From Acorus gramineus (Eukaryota > Streptophyta > Magnoliopsida > Acorales > Acoraceae): a stretch of DNA of 64,000 bases. The stretch lies in contig CM060851.1 in the NCBI GenBank assembly GCA_030737835.1, forward strand, positions 124,001 through 188,000. Reading direction: 5' to 3'. Shown here piece after piece: positions 53,720 to 64,000 of this stretch; positions within the stretch are counted from its first letter, which is position 1, and every line of letters starts with the position of its first letter. The position numbers were made by a program, and so were the translations under genes. A model generated the notes under the pieces. That model was not told the origin of the DNA. It searched no databases and saw only the letters and a program-made list of their open reading frames with translations.

Positions 53720-54640
53720 ACATTGACCCATTTAAGCCAAAAAAAAAAAAAAAAAATCACATCTGATCAAGCTCGGCAGCTTTAAAGGACAATGGTCCAT
53801 CATTAAATCAACGTCTGATGAAAATTGGGGTTTACAAATATTATTATTTTTGACAAAAACCTCACGCGAAAACTCCGCATCTGATAACCGTCCATCATGA
53901 AATCAACGGCCGAGAAACGTTGTCAAACTGCGACAAAGAGTGATGCCCTTTCTCTCTCCTCTGTCAAATCTTTTTTTTTTTTAATATTGTTTAAAAATAA
54001 TATTTCGACGGCATCATCCGCTCGACCTCTCCGTCTCGTATGGGTTTCGCGGGAAACCCTTCTCGGAATTCGCGCGCCGGGTCCTGATCTTCCCTCGGAT
54101 TGTCTGATCCGATCTCTCTCGCGATCTGTCGTTGGAGGTAAAAATCGTTTTTTTTTTTTTTTTGCTTTTCTTAGGTTGCTTTTTGTGTTTGGTATTCGAT
54201 TCCTTTTCCCGTGGTGGGGGTTTTGGTGATTCGATTCGATTTTGAACCGATCGCTTGTTCTTTTAGGTTTTGAACTGTTCGATTGGGTCGGTAATTGTTT
54301 GCGCTGGATGATTTTGTTCGTTCGAATTCTTCTGAAATCAATGAATGATTTAATGTGATTTTTTTTCTTTCGAATTGATTGATATTTTGCTCTTCCGGTT
54401 CCTCTGATCGGTAAAATCCCCAGCTTTTCGGATTTGGCGAACTAATTTTTGGTTAAAGATGTTGTTTTGCTTTGAATTTGGTGGAGTTTTGCAAAAAAAG
54501 GCGTTAGCTTTATGGATTTTTATTGTGAATTTGTTCACAAGATGTTAATTTGCCGACTTTATCAATGTATGAGTGTTAAAGAACTTACTTTGAAGGGATT
54601 TGTGGATTTGTAGATCAGGTTTGGGTTTGGGAATTTTGGG
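53720..54640 (+). promoter_or_regulatory. RHF2A promoter, leader exon and leader intron
   Basis: G+C rises from about 54000. A GAG|GTAAAA donor at 54137/54138 and acceptors TAG (54612) or CAG (54617) suggest a 5' UTR intron of about 475 bp before the ATG at 54641. Confidence 0.5.
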
Positions 54641-56939
54641 ATGGGGGATACCATGAAAACGGAGAGCCACTTGACGTCCGCCGCTGCCTTTGTGGAGGGC
54701 GGCATACAGGCTGCTTGTGATGATGCCTGCAGCATCTGCCTTGAAGACTTCTGTGATAGCGATCCTTCAACGGTAAAGTGGTGTTTTGCTTAGGATTTGG
54801 GTTTTGTAACTGTTACATTCTTTGCATACAGGGTCCAACTAGTTGTTTTTATATTTGTTCAGGTGACTAATTGCAAGCACGAGTTCCATCTTCAGTGCAT
54901 TCTTGAATGGTATTGTAGGCTTCTTTACTTTGAAATGTGAGGTTGTTTATTTTTGGATAATTGGGGGTTTGTTGAGAATTGTCTGATTAACTGCTGCTGT
55001 TTGGTTTGGATAGATTAGGATCAGAAGGTTGATAACATCTTTGGTTGATATGATCTCTTTCTATTAATCATCATATATATATTTTTTTCGCTAAAGATGT
55101 AAGGAAGAAGTATGTTATCCTTACTCAATTGATACCAAACTGTCTCCTTATATTTAACGAGGAAGACATTGATGTGTTTCTATTAAAAAAAAATAAAATT
55201 AAATGATATGTTTCCTGTTTTCATGTACGTTACTAATATTATTAGTGGCCTGACTGATATTTTTTGTCTGGAAGGTGGGAAGATGAGATGTGTAATTCTG
55301 CAGAATACATTTACACACTGCCTACTTAAAAAAAAAGAATTTAATAATATGTGGCTTTATTTAACAATGTCAGTTCCCTGCCAAGTTGTTAGTGATTGTG
55401 GAATTTAGTGTGTCTGAATGCATTTTTTTATCACTTCTGTTATTGACCATATGGATTTCTCTTTCTACTTCCCTGTATATGATCACTCTTTCCAGTTCAT
55501 TTTTTTCCTGGAGGTTTTGATGAAACTGTCTTCCTAAAAAATATTAACTATTTTCTTGTAGGTGTCAGCGAAGCTCTCAATGTCCCATGTGTTGGCAATC
55601 AATCAGTTTGAAGGATCCTATCAGGTTTGTACTTGATGTTGACTTGTACTTCATGTTGGTTTTTCCAAATGATTTGTAACTGACATGCTCATCTTGTAGC
55701 CAAGAATTACTTGAGGCTGTGGAACGAGAGAGGATCTCTAGGGTTAATCCACCACGTAGCAGCACTATATTGCATCATCCAGCACTCGGGGATTTTGAAT
55801 TGCAGCATGTAAGTGGTCATACCAGTTCATGTTTGCATGCCCTAAACGAGAAATTATTGACTTTTATTCATTTTGGAAGGTGTTTATCTCATTTTTTTTA
55901 CACATGTCAGCTTCCGGTTGGAGCAAATGACAGTGAACTTGAGGAACGCATAATTCAGCATTTGGCCGCCGCTGCTGCAAGAGCACATCATATTGGCAGA
56001 AGGGAAGGGCACAGGGGAAGATCATCAGCACAGGGCCGCCCACAGTATCTGGTTTTCTCTACTCATGCTAATGCACCTCCTTCTGGATCTGTTTCCATGG
56101 ATCCTGGTCAGGGAGCTGGAGGAAATGAAGTGGATCCAACTCTTACAGCTGCTAGCCCTTTGGTTCCTCTTACTACTATAGGAGAGGAGCCCTCACAGCA
56201 GGTCCTGCACTTGCCCTCAGATCAAGTTGAAACTGTTCCTGCCATGCCATCTGGGACCGTTCCGAATTCATCCAACAGGCCTGTGCTTTCAAATAATCGG
56301 TAATTTACATGTTTACTTATGCGCTACCCCCCCCCCCCCCCAACCACTTCGTAGGTCCTGTTTCTCTATTTATCTGCTGGTTCAGTATGACTGATTCTGA
56401 AAAATTGTTTGATTATTTATATGCAGTAATACTGCTGGCCAGTCTTCCCCAGTACGGCAAGATAGAGCAGGACCGTCAGATTATCAATCTTTTTCAGAGT
56501 CCTTCAAATCCCACCTTAATGCGGTTTCTATGAGGTAAAAATTATTTGCACATTACCTCCCAGTGTTCTTCATTCTGCTATATGTTAAAATACTAGAAGA
56601 TATATTATGCTTCTGATGCAACCCAGATACAAAGAGTCTATTGCAAAAAGTACTAGAGGGTGGAAGGAGAGGTTTTTTCCACGTAATTCTTCCGTGGCAG
56701 ATATTGGTTCTGAAGTTCGGAAAGAGGTGAATGCTGGAATTGCTACTGTGTCACGCTTGATGGAGCGCCTTGATACTAGAGACAGTAGTAGAGCAGATGG
56801 TCCATCTGTCACTCATAGCTCGGAGGTCTCTTCAGATACAGGATCTAATGATGAGCCCATTAGAGAGAGTCATAGCAATGCTGTCCATGATGGCTGCAAT
56901 GCCTCATCTTCTTGTGCTGCAACTTCGGGCTCAAATTAA
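54641..56939 (+). CDS. RHF2A: RING-H2 E3 ubiquitin ligase, RHF2A-like, 386 aa
   Basis: Seven coding exons: 54641-54772, 54863-54909, 55562-55624, 55700-55808, 55911-56299, 56427-56534 and 56627-56939. All are GT-AG and in phase (1161 nt). After the conserved SAAAFVEGGIQ the RING-H2 has ligands C30, C33, C48, H50, H53, C56, C67 and C70, with W60 in ILEWCQRSSQCPMCW. Family blocks follow: SQELLEAVERER, GDFELQHLPVG, EERIIQHLAAAAAR, QSFSESFKSHLNAVSMRYKESI and ERFFPRNSSVADIGSEV. The C-terminus is Ser-rich and probably disordered. RHF1a/RHF2a are E3 ligases that target the CDK inhibitor ICK4/KRP6 during gametogenesis in Arabidopsis. Intron 5 contains 15 consecutive C at 56327-56341. Confidence 0.94.
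56327..56341. repeat. Homopolymer of 15 C in RHF2A intron 5
   Basis: Fifteen C residues lie 28 bp after the donor of intron 5. Confidence 0.9.
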
Positions 56940-57221
56940 TTTACATACATCTTCTCAGAAGCTGCATGAATTTTCTGCATTTATCTTGAGGTATGTCAAC
57001 TCCACTCTTGGAATTTTATAAGATTTGATATGCATGATTTGCCAGTTTTCTTTTGATGTCCTAGCAAAATCAAGATTTAAGAATATATAGGGACCTGACT
57101 CTTGAAGGAAACTGATCCGTTTAAATGCATTCTATGTTATTTCATAGCGCTATTGCAATCTTTATTTGAAAAAAAAAAGAGGATGAAAGAAGAATTACAC
57201 ACTAATAGTGTAATTCGTTCA

Positions 57222-57460
57222 TGGAACTCCATGTTATTTTCTCGAGGCGTCTTATATGTGGGCATGGTTAAAGAAACGAAAGCCCCACAGATAAATGTGT
57301 CAACGTGATTTCGTATTGGTGTTTGTGGCACCAATATCATAATCCTTGGAACTCAATGTAATATTCTTGAGGCGTCTCGTATGTGGGCACGGTACAAGAA
57401 GTGAAGGAAATAGAAGCCCCACAGCTAAAACAAGGTTCCGCGTTGGTGTTTGCGGCACAC
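57222..57460. repeat. Tandem duplication, unit about 125 bp, downstream of RHF2A
   Basis: TGGAACTC.ATGT, GAGGCGTCT..TATGTGGGCA, AGCCCCACAG and TTGGTGTTTG.GGCAC occur in order from 57222 and again from 57347. The copies differ by scattered substitutions and a short insertion. The block is about 280 bp beyond the stop codon, so it may lie in the 3' UTR. Confidence 0.85.
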
Positions 57461-60395
57461 ATGTAATGAACTAATGTTACAAAGGAGGAGAGCTTAGTGG
57501 GAGAATGTGTGGATAAGCCTCATCACCAATTTATTAAGGGACTGAGATAGGTATATTTTAGGGTGGAGGCTGTTTTGGAGGAAGTGGGAATGAGGTGGTT
57601 GTGGTTGTAATTGTGGAAAACCCATTGGTGGGTCCAATATCATTGTTGTTGGTTTTTTTTCTTCTTCTTATTTTTCTGTTTTTTTGCCATGTATATGGCT
57701 TGGCCGTCCCAATTTAATTAGTCAAGGACTGGCCATCTTATCTTAATGTTTAATGAATGATGAGCAGCTCTGAGTTGGTGAGCCAGTGGTACTCATTTTA
57801 TACAGAATATATGTATTTTCTTTGTTCTCTTTTGTTAGTAGAATATTTTGCACATCCCATGTCAATCAAGGTTGTTTGGAGGGTGGTAGATACACAAGTT
57901 TAAGGTACCCTTTGCACCTGGTTAATGTTTTTTGGCCAAGTATACCACAATGTGGAGTATTGTATTTTTCTTGAACTTAATAAGCTAGTGTATATAATCA
58001 CCTTTCTCTTTGGCTTGCCTTCGGTGTAATATGTACATCTTTTTAATTGCCAATTTTATCCCTGAACAAAATGTTGTAGTATGAGAGAGAAGAGAGGTGG
58101 TTGATGCACTCATGCACCTATTATTTTATTGAAACTTTATGCAAATGTATTTACTTTATTTTTACCAGTAGGTGGAAAAATAAGTCTTAATCCATCTCCA
58201 GGTGGAAAAGGTAAACCACTGTTTGAGGATTAAAAATATATTATTTTATTTATAATAACAAAGGTATTCCAAACTTCTATGCCTTGATTATACTAGTCCT
58301 TCGGTATACCACTGCCACTGGGCGCCTTAGTATCTATGGAATGAATTTACTATTATTAGATCTTCCAACATAAAGTCTTGATCTAATTCGTTTCAATACT
58401 TCTCTTTATGTTTCAGGTGTAATAGTTATCCTGTGTGTGTGTGCTGCAGCTAACATGAAGCCAGATACTTTTTTTAACCCCCAAGAATTGATGGGGAGCT
58501 TCAGATGTGGATGCCTTTGATCAGTGGCTTCTGAGTTGAGCAAAAACCAAGGTGGCAATGAAAGAAAGAAAGAAAAAGAAATTAACTCATATTGTCATCT
58601 ACTTGTAAATCATGTTGATAGAGGATCTATTAACACTAATAATCTTGTGAGCAAACCATCTGAAAGATATTACTATAACTTGCCGAGCAAACCATCTGAA
58701 AATTGAGAAGCCTTGCTATACAATGTGGGAGCATTTGATAAGGTTTCAGTATGACATGGTCACACTCTTTAATGTTCATGCTGCAACTATGTAGTAGGTT
58801 ACAGTTTTTACTATTAGTTTGGTCCAATATTTTACTAGAAATAAAATATTTAAACTTCCGACATGTTAGGTTTAATGTTTATCTCCGATCAGATATATGT
58901 GCTATCTTTCAATGATGTCTGGTGATTCTGATATTGAAATGCCATTAATGCTTTTGGAAGGGAAAAAAATACACACTGTCCCTGTTGCAGCTCTCATCGT
59001 ACTCCATCACATTTTTTTTTTAAAAAAAAAATCATACAATTAATTTTTGAGATATATTAAGATACATTAATTTTTTTTCCATAGTGAAAATATGAAAAAC
59101 ATTATGTCATATATTATAATAGTATAATATATATTACGTTATCATAACAAAACAAACTATAAAATAGATTACGTGTATCGACGCTCTTTTTTTTATCCAA
59201 CCACTTAAGCATGTACGAAACTTTATGTGAATACTGTGGGCTACATAAATGTAGCTACCTAATAATACGCACCGCACCCAACATTGTGAGGACCAATAGT
59301 GTTAGTGTACGTGACACCCTTTACAAATTATCTTTGTTAGTTAATAATTATTAGGCCCCATCAAATCGGTCAATCATATTGTGTATCCATGTCCGATTAC
59401 ACGTTCATTATTCTATTCCCTCCAATAATTCTATTGTTCCAAGTATAAACCAATCATGACAAAAATCAAACAAGCACGAACGGACGGTCCCGATTAATCA
59501 AATTCTTAGGATACCTCAACGACTCAGCTTACATGGACTGAACTGCAAAAGGCCAGCTAGGACAAACCGCGTCATCATAGACAACCAGTAACAGTGTTTT
59601 TGAAAATGTTAATTCATTCATAACACGAATTACCAATAACACTGATAATTATTTTTTAATTATTTTTACTATTTTAAATAACATACTTAATTGTTGAAAA
59701 TCTTATTTAATTATAACATGTGCCATATTATCTAAATCTACTTTAATTAAGAGTTAACTCTTAACTAATAAATGCAATGACAAAAAAAACTTTAAACACA
59801 TTATTTATAATAACAGCTTAATTAACCTTTGTCATATTTACATAATTAAGTGTTAATAACCTAATTTATTGTTCTTTAACCTCTTTCGTACTGGCTTCAA
59901 ATTAAATGAATACATGAGTTTTTCTATAATTTTATAATTGATTAAACATAATTATTTTCTTAGATTTATACATATTTTTTAAAATCTTGATTGAATAAAT
60001 TATTTTTCTTGAAAATCGGAAATTCGATATCTTTCATATAAAAACTATATGTTTTGAGAGTAAATATATATAAAAAAGTATATATTTGGTCCTTTTTACA
60101 TAAGTTAATGGTGTTAATAAACATATTTGTTATGATACATTTGCATGGTATATAAGAACTAAATGGGTTATTTGTGATAGTGTAAAAAATAAATATCATA
60201 TTTTCAGAGGATATATATACAATAACCCCTCCTTTTCCACGTGTACACTACCAAACAACATTTCTGAGATTTCTTTTACCCCCTATTGCCGGTCATGATA
60301 GTGAAAACCCACCTAAACAAAAGCATGGGTTTCAGTACAGCCGGTGAAAAGGAGAGGTCCGTAAGACAAATCGGGGTGACGATAGTATCCCTTAA
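57461..60395. other. Intergenic, no gene recognised
   Basis: GAGCAAACCATCTGAAA occurs twice (58648 and 58685). From 59000 the DNA is very A+T-rich. No reading frame with family resemblance is seen. Confidence 0.5.
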
Positions 60396-60915
60396 GAAAA
60401 TTAATTGCAGGTCGTCGGAGAACCCCACTAAATTATTTTTAGGACATCAGATACCTTTGTGTATTATTTTTTTTATCCTTCCGTCAATACTCCTTTTATC
60501 ATTAAATTCATTATTATATTTTAAATTTTTATTCCTCTTTCTACACTATTTGTGTACGTTTTTAAATTGTTTGTGTACATTGTTAAACTATCTGTATATT
60601 TTGTTGATAAATTTTGTATATTGTTGATTTTGTTGTTAAGAATGTCATTATATGTAATATGATAAAAAAATTTGTATTTTGAGAATTGATCGTAGTATGT
60701 TCGTTATCAAATTTGAGACATGTTAAATGGGGGAGGGGGACACAAAATTTGCAGACATGGATGAAATTGAAAAAAATAAATAAAAAATAACTCTCATTAG
60801 ATGAAAAAATTAAAAAATAATACTCAAAATAACCTGAGGATCTAAAAATAAATTTAGATATACAGGGACCTAAAATTAATTCGAAGGTTCTCTGGAGAGC
60901 CCGAAATTAATTTTC
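60396..60915. mobile_element. TIR element, about 520 bp, related to 52011-52150
   Basis: The left end is GAAAATTAATT, then GGAGAACCCCACTAAATTATTTTTAG (split here by positions 60396-60446). The right end inverted gives GAAAATTAATTTCGGG, AGAACCTTCG and TTATTTTTAGAT. A target-site duplication is not evident. Confidence 0.5.
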
Positions 60916-61434
60916 CAATAAAAAAAAACCACCGACACAGAAAACAAAAACGTGTGGATCCAAAGAGCTTCTGTATCTTCAATCAGACGGCGACCGTTTG
61001 GCCCCTCCCACCGGAAGGCCAGACGTCGCATTCAATCACGACCGTCCGAAAATCATTCTTTTTTTATATTTTATTATTATTTTTAAAAATAAATGTGTAT
61101 TATTATATCAAAAACATCCAAAAATAAATATAAATAATTATATATAAAATACACTCGTGTTTTCTATTGCTTTCTGACTTTACTTTTAAGTCAGAGGTTG
61201 ACAGCTCAGCAGCTCCCTTGCCTCCAGTCCAAGCCACGCCCCACAACCACTACACACCTCCTAATTTTCCAATTCTACCCTCGTATTCTCATCTATCACA
61301 GCCCATCCTTCAGGGGTTTTTCAGTCACTCAAATACTTAGAGGGGCAAACTGTAATTATCCCCACCACCTAATTAGCTGCCGCTCGCCTTTCAATTAGAG
61401 TCAGACAGTCAAGACCTGATCGATCATAATGGAC

Positions 61435-62050
61435 TAAAATACCCCTTTATTTAACTAAAACTTTCAGAATTTTTCATATATACCCCTACAAAAATTTATT
61501 TTATCAAAATACCCTTATAAAAAATTAGTGCATGAATATACCTTAAAATGTTTGACTTACTTCAACCGGACCCTTTAAACAGACACCGTTTCGAACCATG
61601 TAGTTACTATACCCAAATGACCTTATACTTTTTATCTGTTTCAAAAATCGTTCTTCCCCTTACATCTACAAAAATAGAAATCTTAAATCTCATTTTTCAT
61701 GATTTCTAAAATCCTAACTTTCCATTCTCATTTAAATAAAAACTCTAATTTTTTATTTTTTTTCTGTTTGTTCAACCCTAAAATGCTAATCCAATCATAT
61801 TTTTGAAAGCATTCCCCATGAGGGACATTTGAAGACATTTTTTTTTAAGTGAAAGAGGGGATATATTAGACAATTCACCCATTCTAACGGTCACCAAACA
61901 AAAAAATTAACAAAGCTGACCAAACATTATCTCAGGGTACGGTGCACTAAATCAAACATTTTCAGGGGTATTTACGCACTAGTGGTTCTTGCAGGGTATA
62001 TTGACAAATAGAATATTTTCAGTGGGATATTTGTCAAATCCTACAACATT
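61435..62050. mobile_element. Possible TIR element, about 615 bp
   Basis: The left side carries ATACCCCT, ATATACCCCTACAA, TTAGTGCATGAATATACC and AAAATGTTTGACTTA. The right side carries inverted counterparts (AAATCAAACATTTTCAGGGGTATTT, split over 61949-61973, then GCACTAGTGG and GGGTATATTGAC). The ends are not exact, so the borders are approximate. Confidence 0.4.
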
Positions 62051-62299
62051 CACAACATTTGAAGGACGAGACCGTCATTTAACATCAAGGGGAAGGGTGA
62101 AAAAATCGCGGGTCCTACTCACAGCCTGTCCCACGGACCTCAAGACGACGTCCAAAACTCCAGTTCATAAACCCCTTTCAAATACGATCTCCTGAAATAA
62201 AAACCATACAAACAAACAAAACCTCTATTTATAAAATTTTTATAAATTAAAAAAAAGAAAAGAAAAAAAAACAGAGAGAGAGAGAGAGCTGAGCTCGCC

Positions 62300-63620
62300 A
62301 TGGATTCTCCGATCTATGGACTCGTTTTCCTCCTGTTCATCCTCATCTCCGCCACGGCCTCACCTGCATTGCCGGACAAATCGACCATCTCCGCCTCTGC
62401 CGCCGCCTCCACCGGCGGAGTCAACTCGAATTCGGTTCTAGTTGCGCTACTTGACTCACACTACACCGAGCTTGCGGAGCTGGTCGAGAAGGCTCTCCTC
62501 CTCCAAACCCTAGAAGACGCCGTCGGTCGCCACAATGTCACCATCTTTGCCCCCAAAAACGAAGCCCTGGAGCGAGATCTCGATCCGGAGTTCAAACGCT
62601 TCCTCCTCGAGCCCCGCAACCTCAGATCCCTCCAGAAGCTCCTCCTCCACCACATCATCCCGTCCAAGATCGGGTCCCATCAGTGGCCCCAATCGGACGC
62701 CCCGCATTTCGTCTCCCTCTCGTCCGACGATCTGCATTTGCACTGCAAGGGAGAGGACAAGATGGTCGGCGGACTCGCGAGGGTGATCCACGCCGACGCG
62801 ATCGTCCGCCCGGACGGCGTGATCCACGGCATCGAGAGGCTGCTTGTCCCCCGATCCGTCCAGGAGGACTTCAATCGCCGGAGATCCCTCTCCTCCATCT
62901 CCGCCGTCAAGCCGGAAGGCGCGCCGGAGGTCGATCCCCGTACGCACCGCCTCAAGAAGCCCGCACCGCCGGCCCCGGCCGGTTCCCCGCCGGCCCTTCC
63001 GATCTTCGACGCGATGGCTCCAGGTCCGTCTCTGGCTCCCGCGCCGGCGCCGGGCCCGGGGAGGGGCCACAAGCATTTCGACGGGGAGAGCCAGGTGAAG
63101 GACTTCATACAGACTCTGATTCTCTATGGAGGGTACAACGAGATGGCCGACATTTTGGTGAATCTGACGTCTTTGGCGACGGAGATGGGGAGGTTGGTGT
63201 CGGAGGGGTACGTGTTGACGGTTCTGGCGCCGAACGATGAAGCGATGGCTCGGCTTACGACGGACCAGTTGTCGGAGCCGGGGGCGCCGGAGCAGATCAT
63301 GTACTACCATTTGATCCCGGAGTACCAGACGGAGGAGAGCATGTACAACGCCGTGAGGAGGTTCGGGAAGGTCAGGTACGACACGTTGAGAGTCCCGCAT
63401 AAGGTCGTGGCGAGGGAGGCCGACGGTTCGGTGAAGTTCGGGTCGGGTGAGGGATCCGCCTATCTGTTCGACCCGGATATCTACACCGACGGGAGGATCT
63501 CGGTACAGGGGATCGATGCGGTGCTGTTCCCGCCGGATGCGGAGCCGCCCTCCGCGGCGGTGCCCGCCGCCGCGAAGGTCGTCGCGCAGAGGAAGGTCGC
63601 CGTCAAGCCGCCCAGGAGAG
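62300..63620 (+). CDS. Fasciclin-like arabinogalactan protein, FLA15-18 type, first exon (partial)
   Basis: The ATG at 62300 follows a GA-rich leader. Exon 1 encodes 440 codons plus one base and ends at a GAGAG|GTAACG donor; the next exon is beyond the window. Residues 1 to about 20 are a signal peptide. FAS1 domain 1 spans roughly 45-195 (VLVALLDSHY, TIFAPKNEAL, LLLHHIIPSK). A Pro/Ala-rich AGP-like linker follows (KPAPPAPAGSPP, APGPSLAPAPAPGPG). FAS1 domain 2 runs about 265-415 (LILYGGYNEMADIL, LTVLAPNDEAM, MYYHLIPEY, DGRISVQGIDAVLFPP). NVT and NLT are N-glycosylation sequons. Two FAS1 domains around a short AGP region match FLA15-FLA18, extracellular cell-wall/plasma-membrane adhesion proteins. 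G+C is high throughout. Confidence 0.92.
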
Positions 63621-64000
63621 GTAACGCTTTTGATATTGTCACACTCGCATTTGCTTATCGTTAACGCTATTTAGAGAACGTTATAGTCACTCCACATTGT
63701 GTTATTGTGCGCGTCTTTGAGTGGATTACTTGCTTTGGAATTGGGGGAGGTAAAATGGGGATTCTTTGGGTTTGTGTGAAACATGAAATCTATTATTTTG
63801 AAAATACATTCTTTTATTTTCCTTGATTTTTGGGTTTCTCTCATTTTATTGAAAAGAAATAAAATTAGGGTTGACAGGAGTGACTTGAATCGTGCAAGAG
63901 GAAAGGCAGGTCAGTGTCAGTTGAGCTGGATTTCACTTTTGTTTTGATTTTTTTTCTTCTTAGTATTCTGTTTGTTTTTGGAGATGAATTTGGAGCTATA
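63621..64000. other. Start of intron 1 of the fasciclin-like gene
   Basis: The sequence is T-rich, and no acceptor followed by FLA-like coding sequence is found before the window ends. Confidence 0.65.

Noticed and set aside
60286-60627. 113-codon frame with repeated Leu/Phe/Tyr C-terminus
   Set aside because: It overlaps a TIR element border and the hydrophobic part is a translated T-rich repeat.
62510-63400. Long minus-strand open frame of 296 codons
   Set aside because: It is antisense to the G+C-rich fasciclin exon; the sense frame has two FAS1 domains and a signal peptide.

Overview
This is a nuclear genome window from a flowering plant. The genes carry many GT-AG introns, the intergenic DNA is very A+T-rich, and all recognisable products are plant-specific or plant-type (CDPK, ATL and RHF RING ligases, VQ protein, carotenoid isomerase, chloroplast envelope TPR protein, fasciclin-like AGP). 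Several genes have a very G+C-rich first exon followed by A+T-rich downstream exons (the kinase at 23.7 kb, the isomerase at 36.4 kb), and two single-exon genes are G+C-rich throughout. That 5'-to-3' gradient suggests a non-grass monocot, but this is an inference.

Layout. 1-541: 3' end of a DnaJ/Hsp40 co-chaperone with a CAQQ farnesylation tail. 1471-1992: ATL-type RING-H2 ligase. 3212-4929 (-): seven-exon receptor-like cytoplasmic pseudokinase. 7474-9729 (+): F-box/FBD locus with an internally triplicated exon module and stop codons. 14134-14604 (-): VQ-motif protein. 14.6-23.7 kb: transposon-rich gap. 23736-28435 (+): CPK1-like calcium-dependent protein kinase, seven exons, 564 aa. 31645-36407 (-): carotenoid isomerase CRTISO, thirteen exons, 587 aa. 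38862-45040 (+): OEP61/TPR7, eleven exons, 579 aa. 45922-46032 (-): candidate 36-aa membrane peptide behind a promoter with three G-boxes. 48386-48946 (+): uncharacterised Cys-rich plant protein with a uORF. 54641-56939 (+): RHF2A-type RING ligase, seven coding exons, 386 aa. 62300 to beyond the window (+): fasciclin-like arabinogalactan protein, first exon complete.

The space between genes holds many small non-autonomous DNA transposons that can be delimited to the base. Four have long terminal inverted repeats and 9-bp target-site duplications (Mutator-like), and a fifth is a more degenerate example. Two have short TIRs and 3-bp TAA duplications (PIF/Harbinger, Tourist-like), and one of those sits inside another element. 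A second copy of that inner element lies 33 kb away in inverted orientation.

The genes do not form one pathway. Signalling and protein turnover are prominent (CDPK, pseudokinase, two RING ligases, F-box, VQ), and two loci serve plastids (CRTISO, OEP61). OEP61 next to RHF2A, together with a DnaJ and a kinase-like gene, recalls a segment of Arabidopsis chromosome 5, so part of the window looks like conserved microsynteny diluted by transposons. All exon coordinates were assembled by hand from splice consensus, reading-frame phase and family knowledge, without transcript data.
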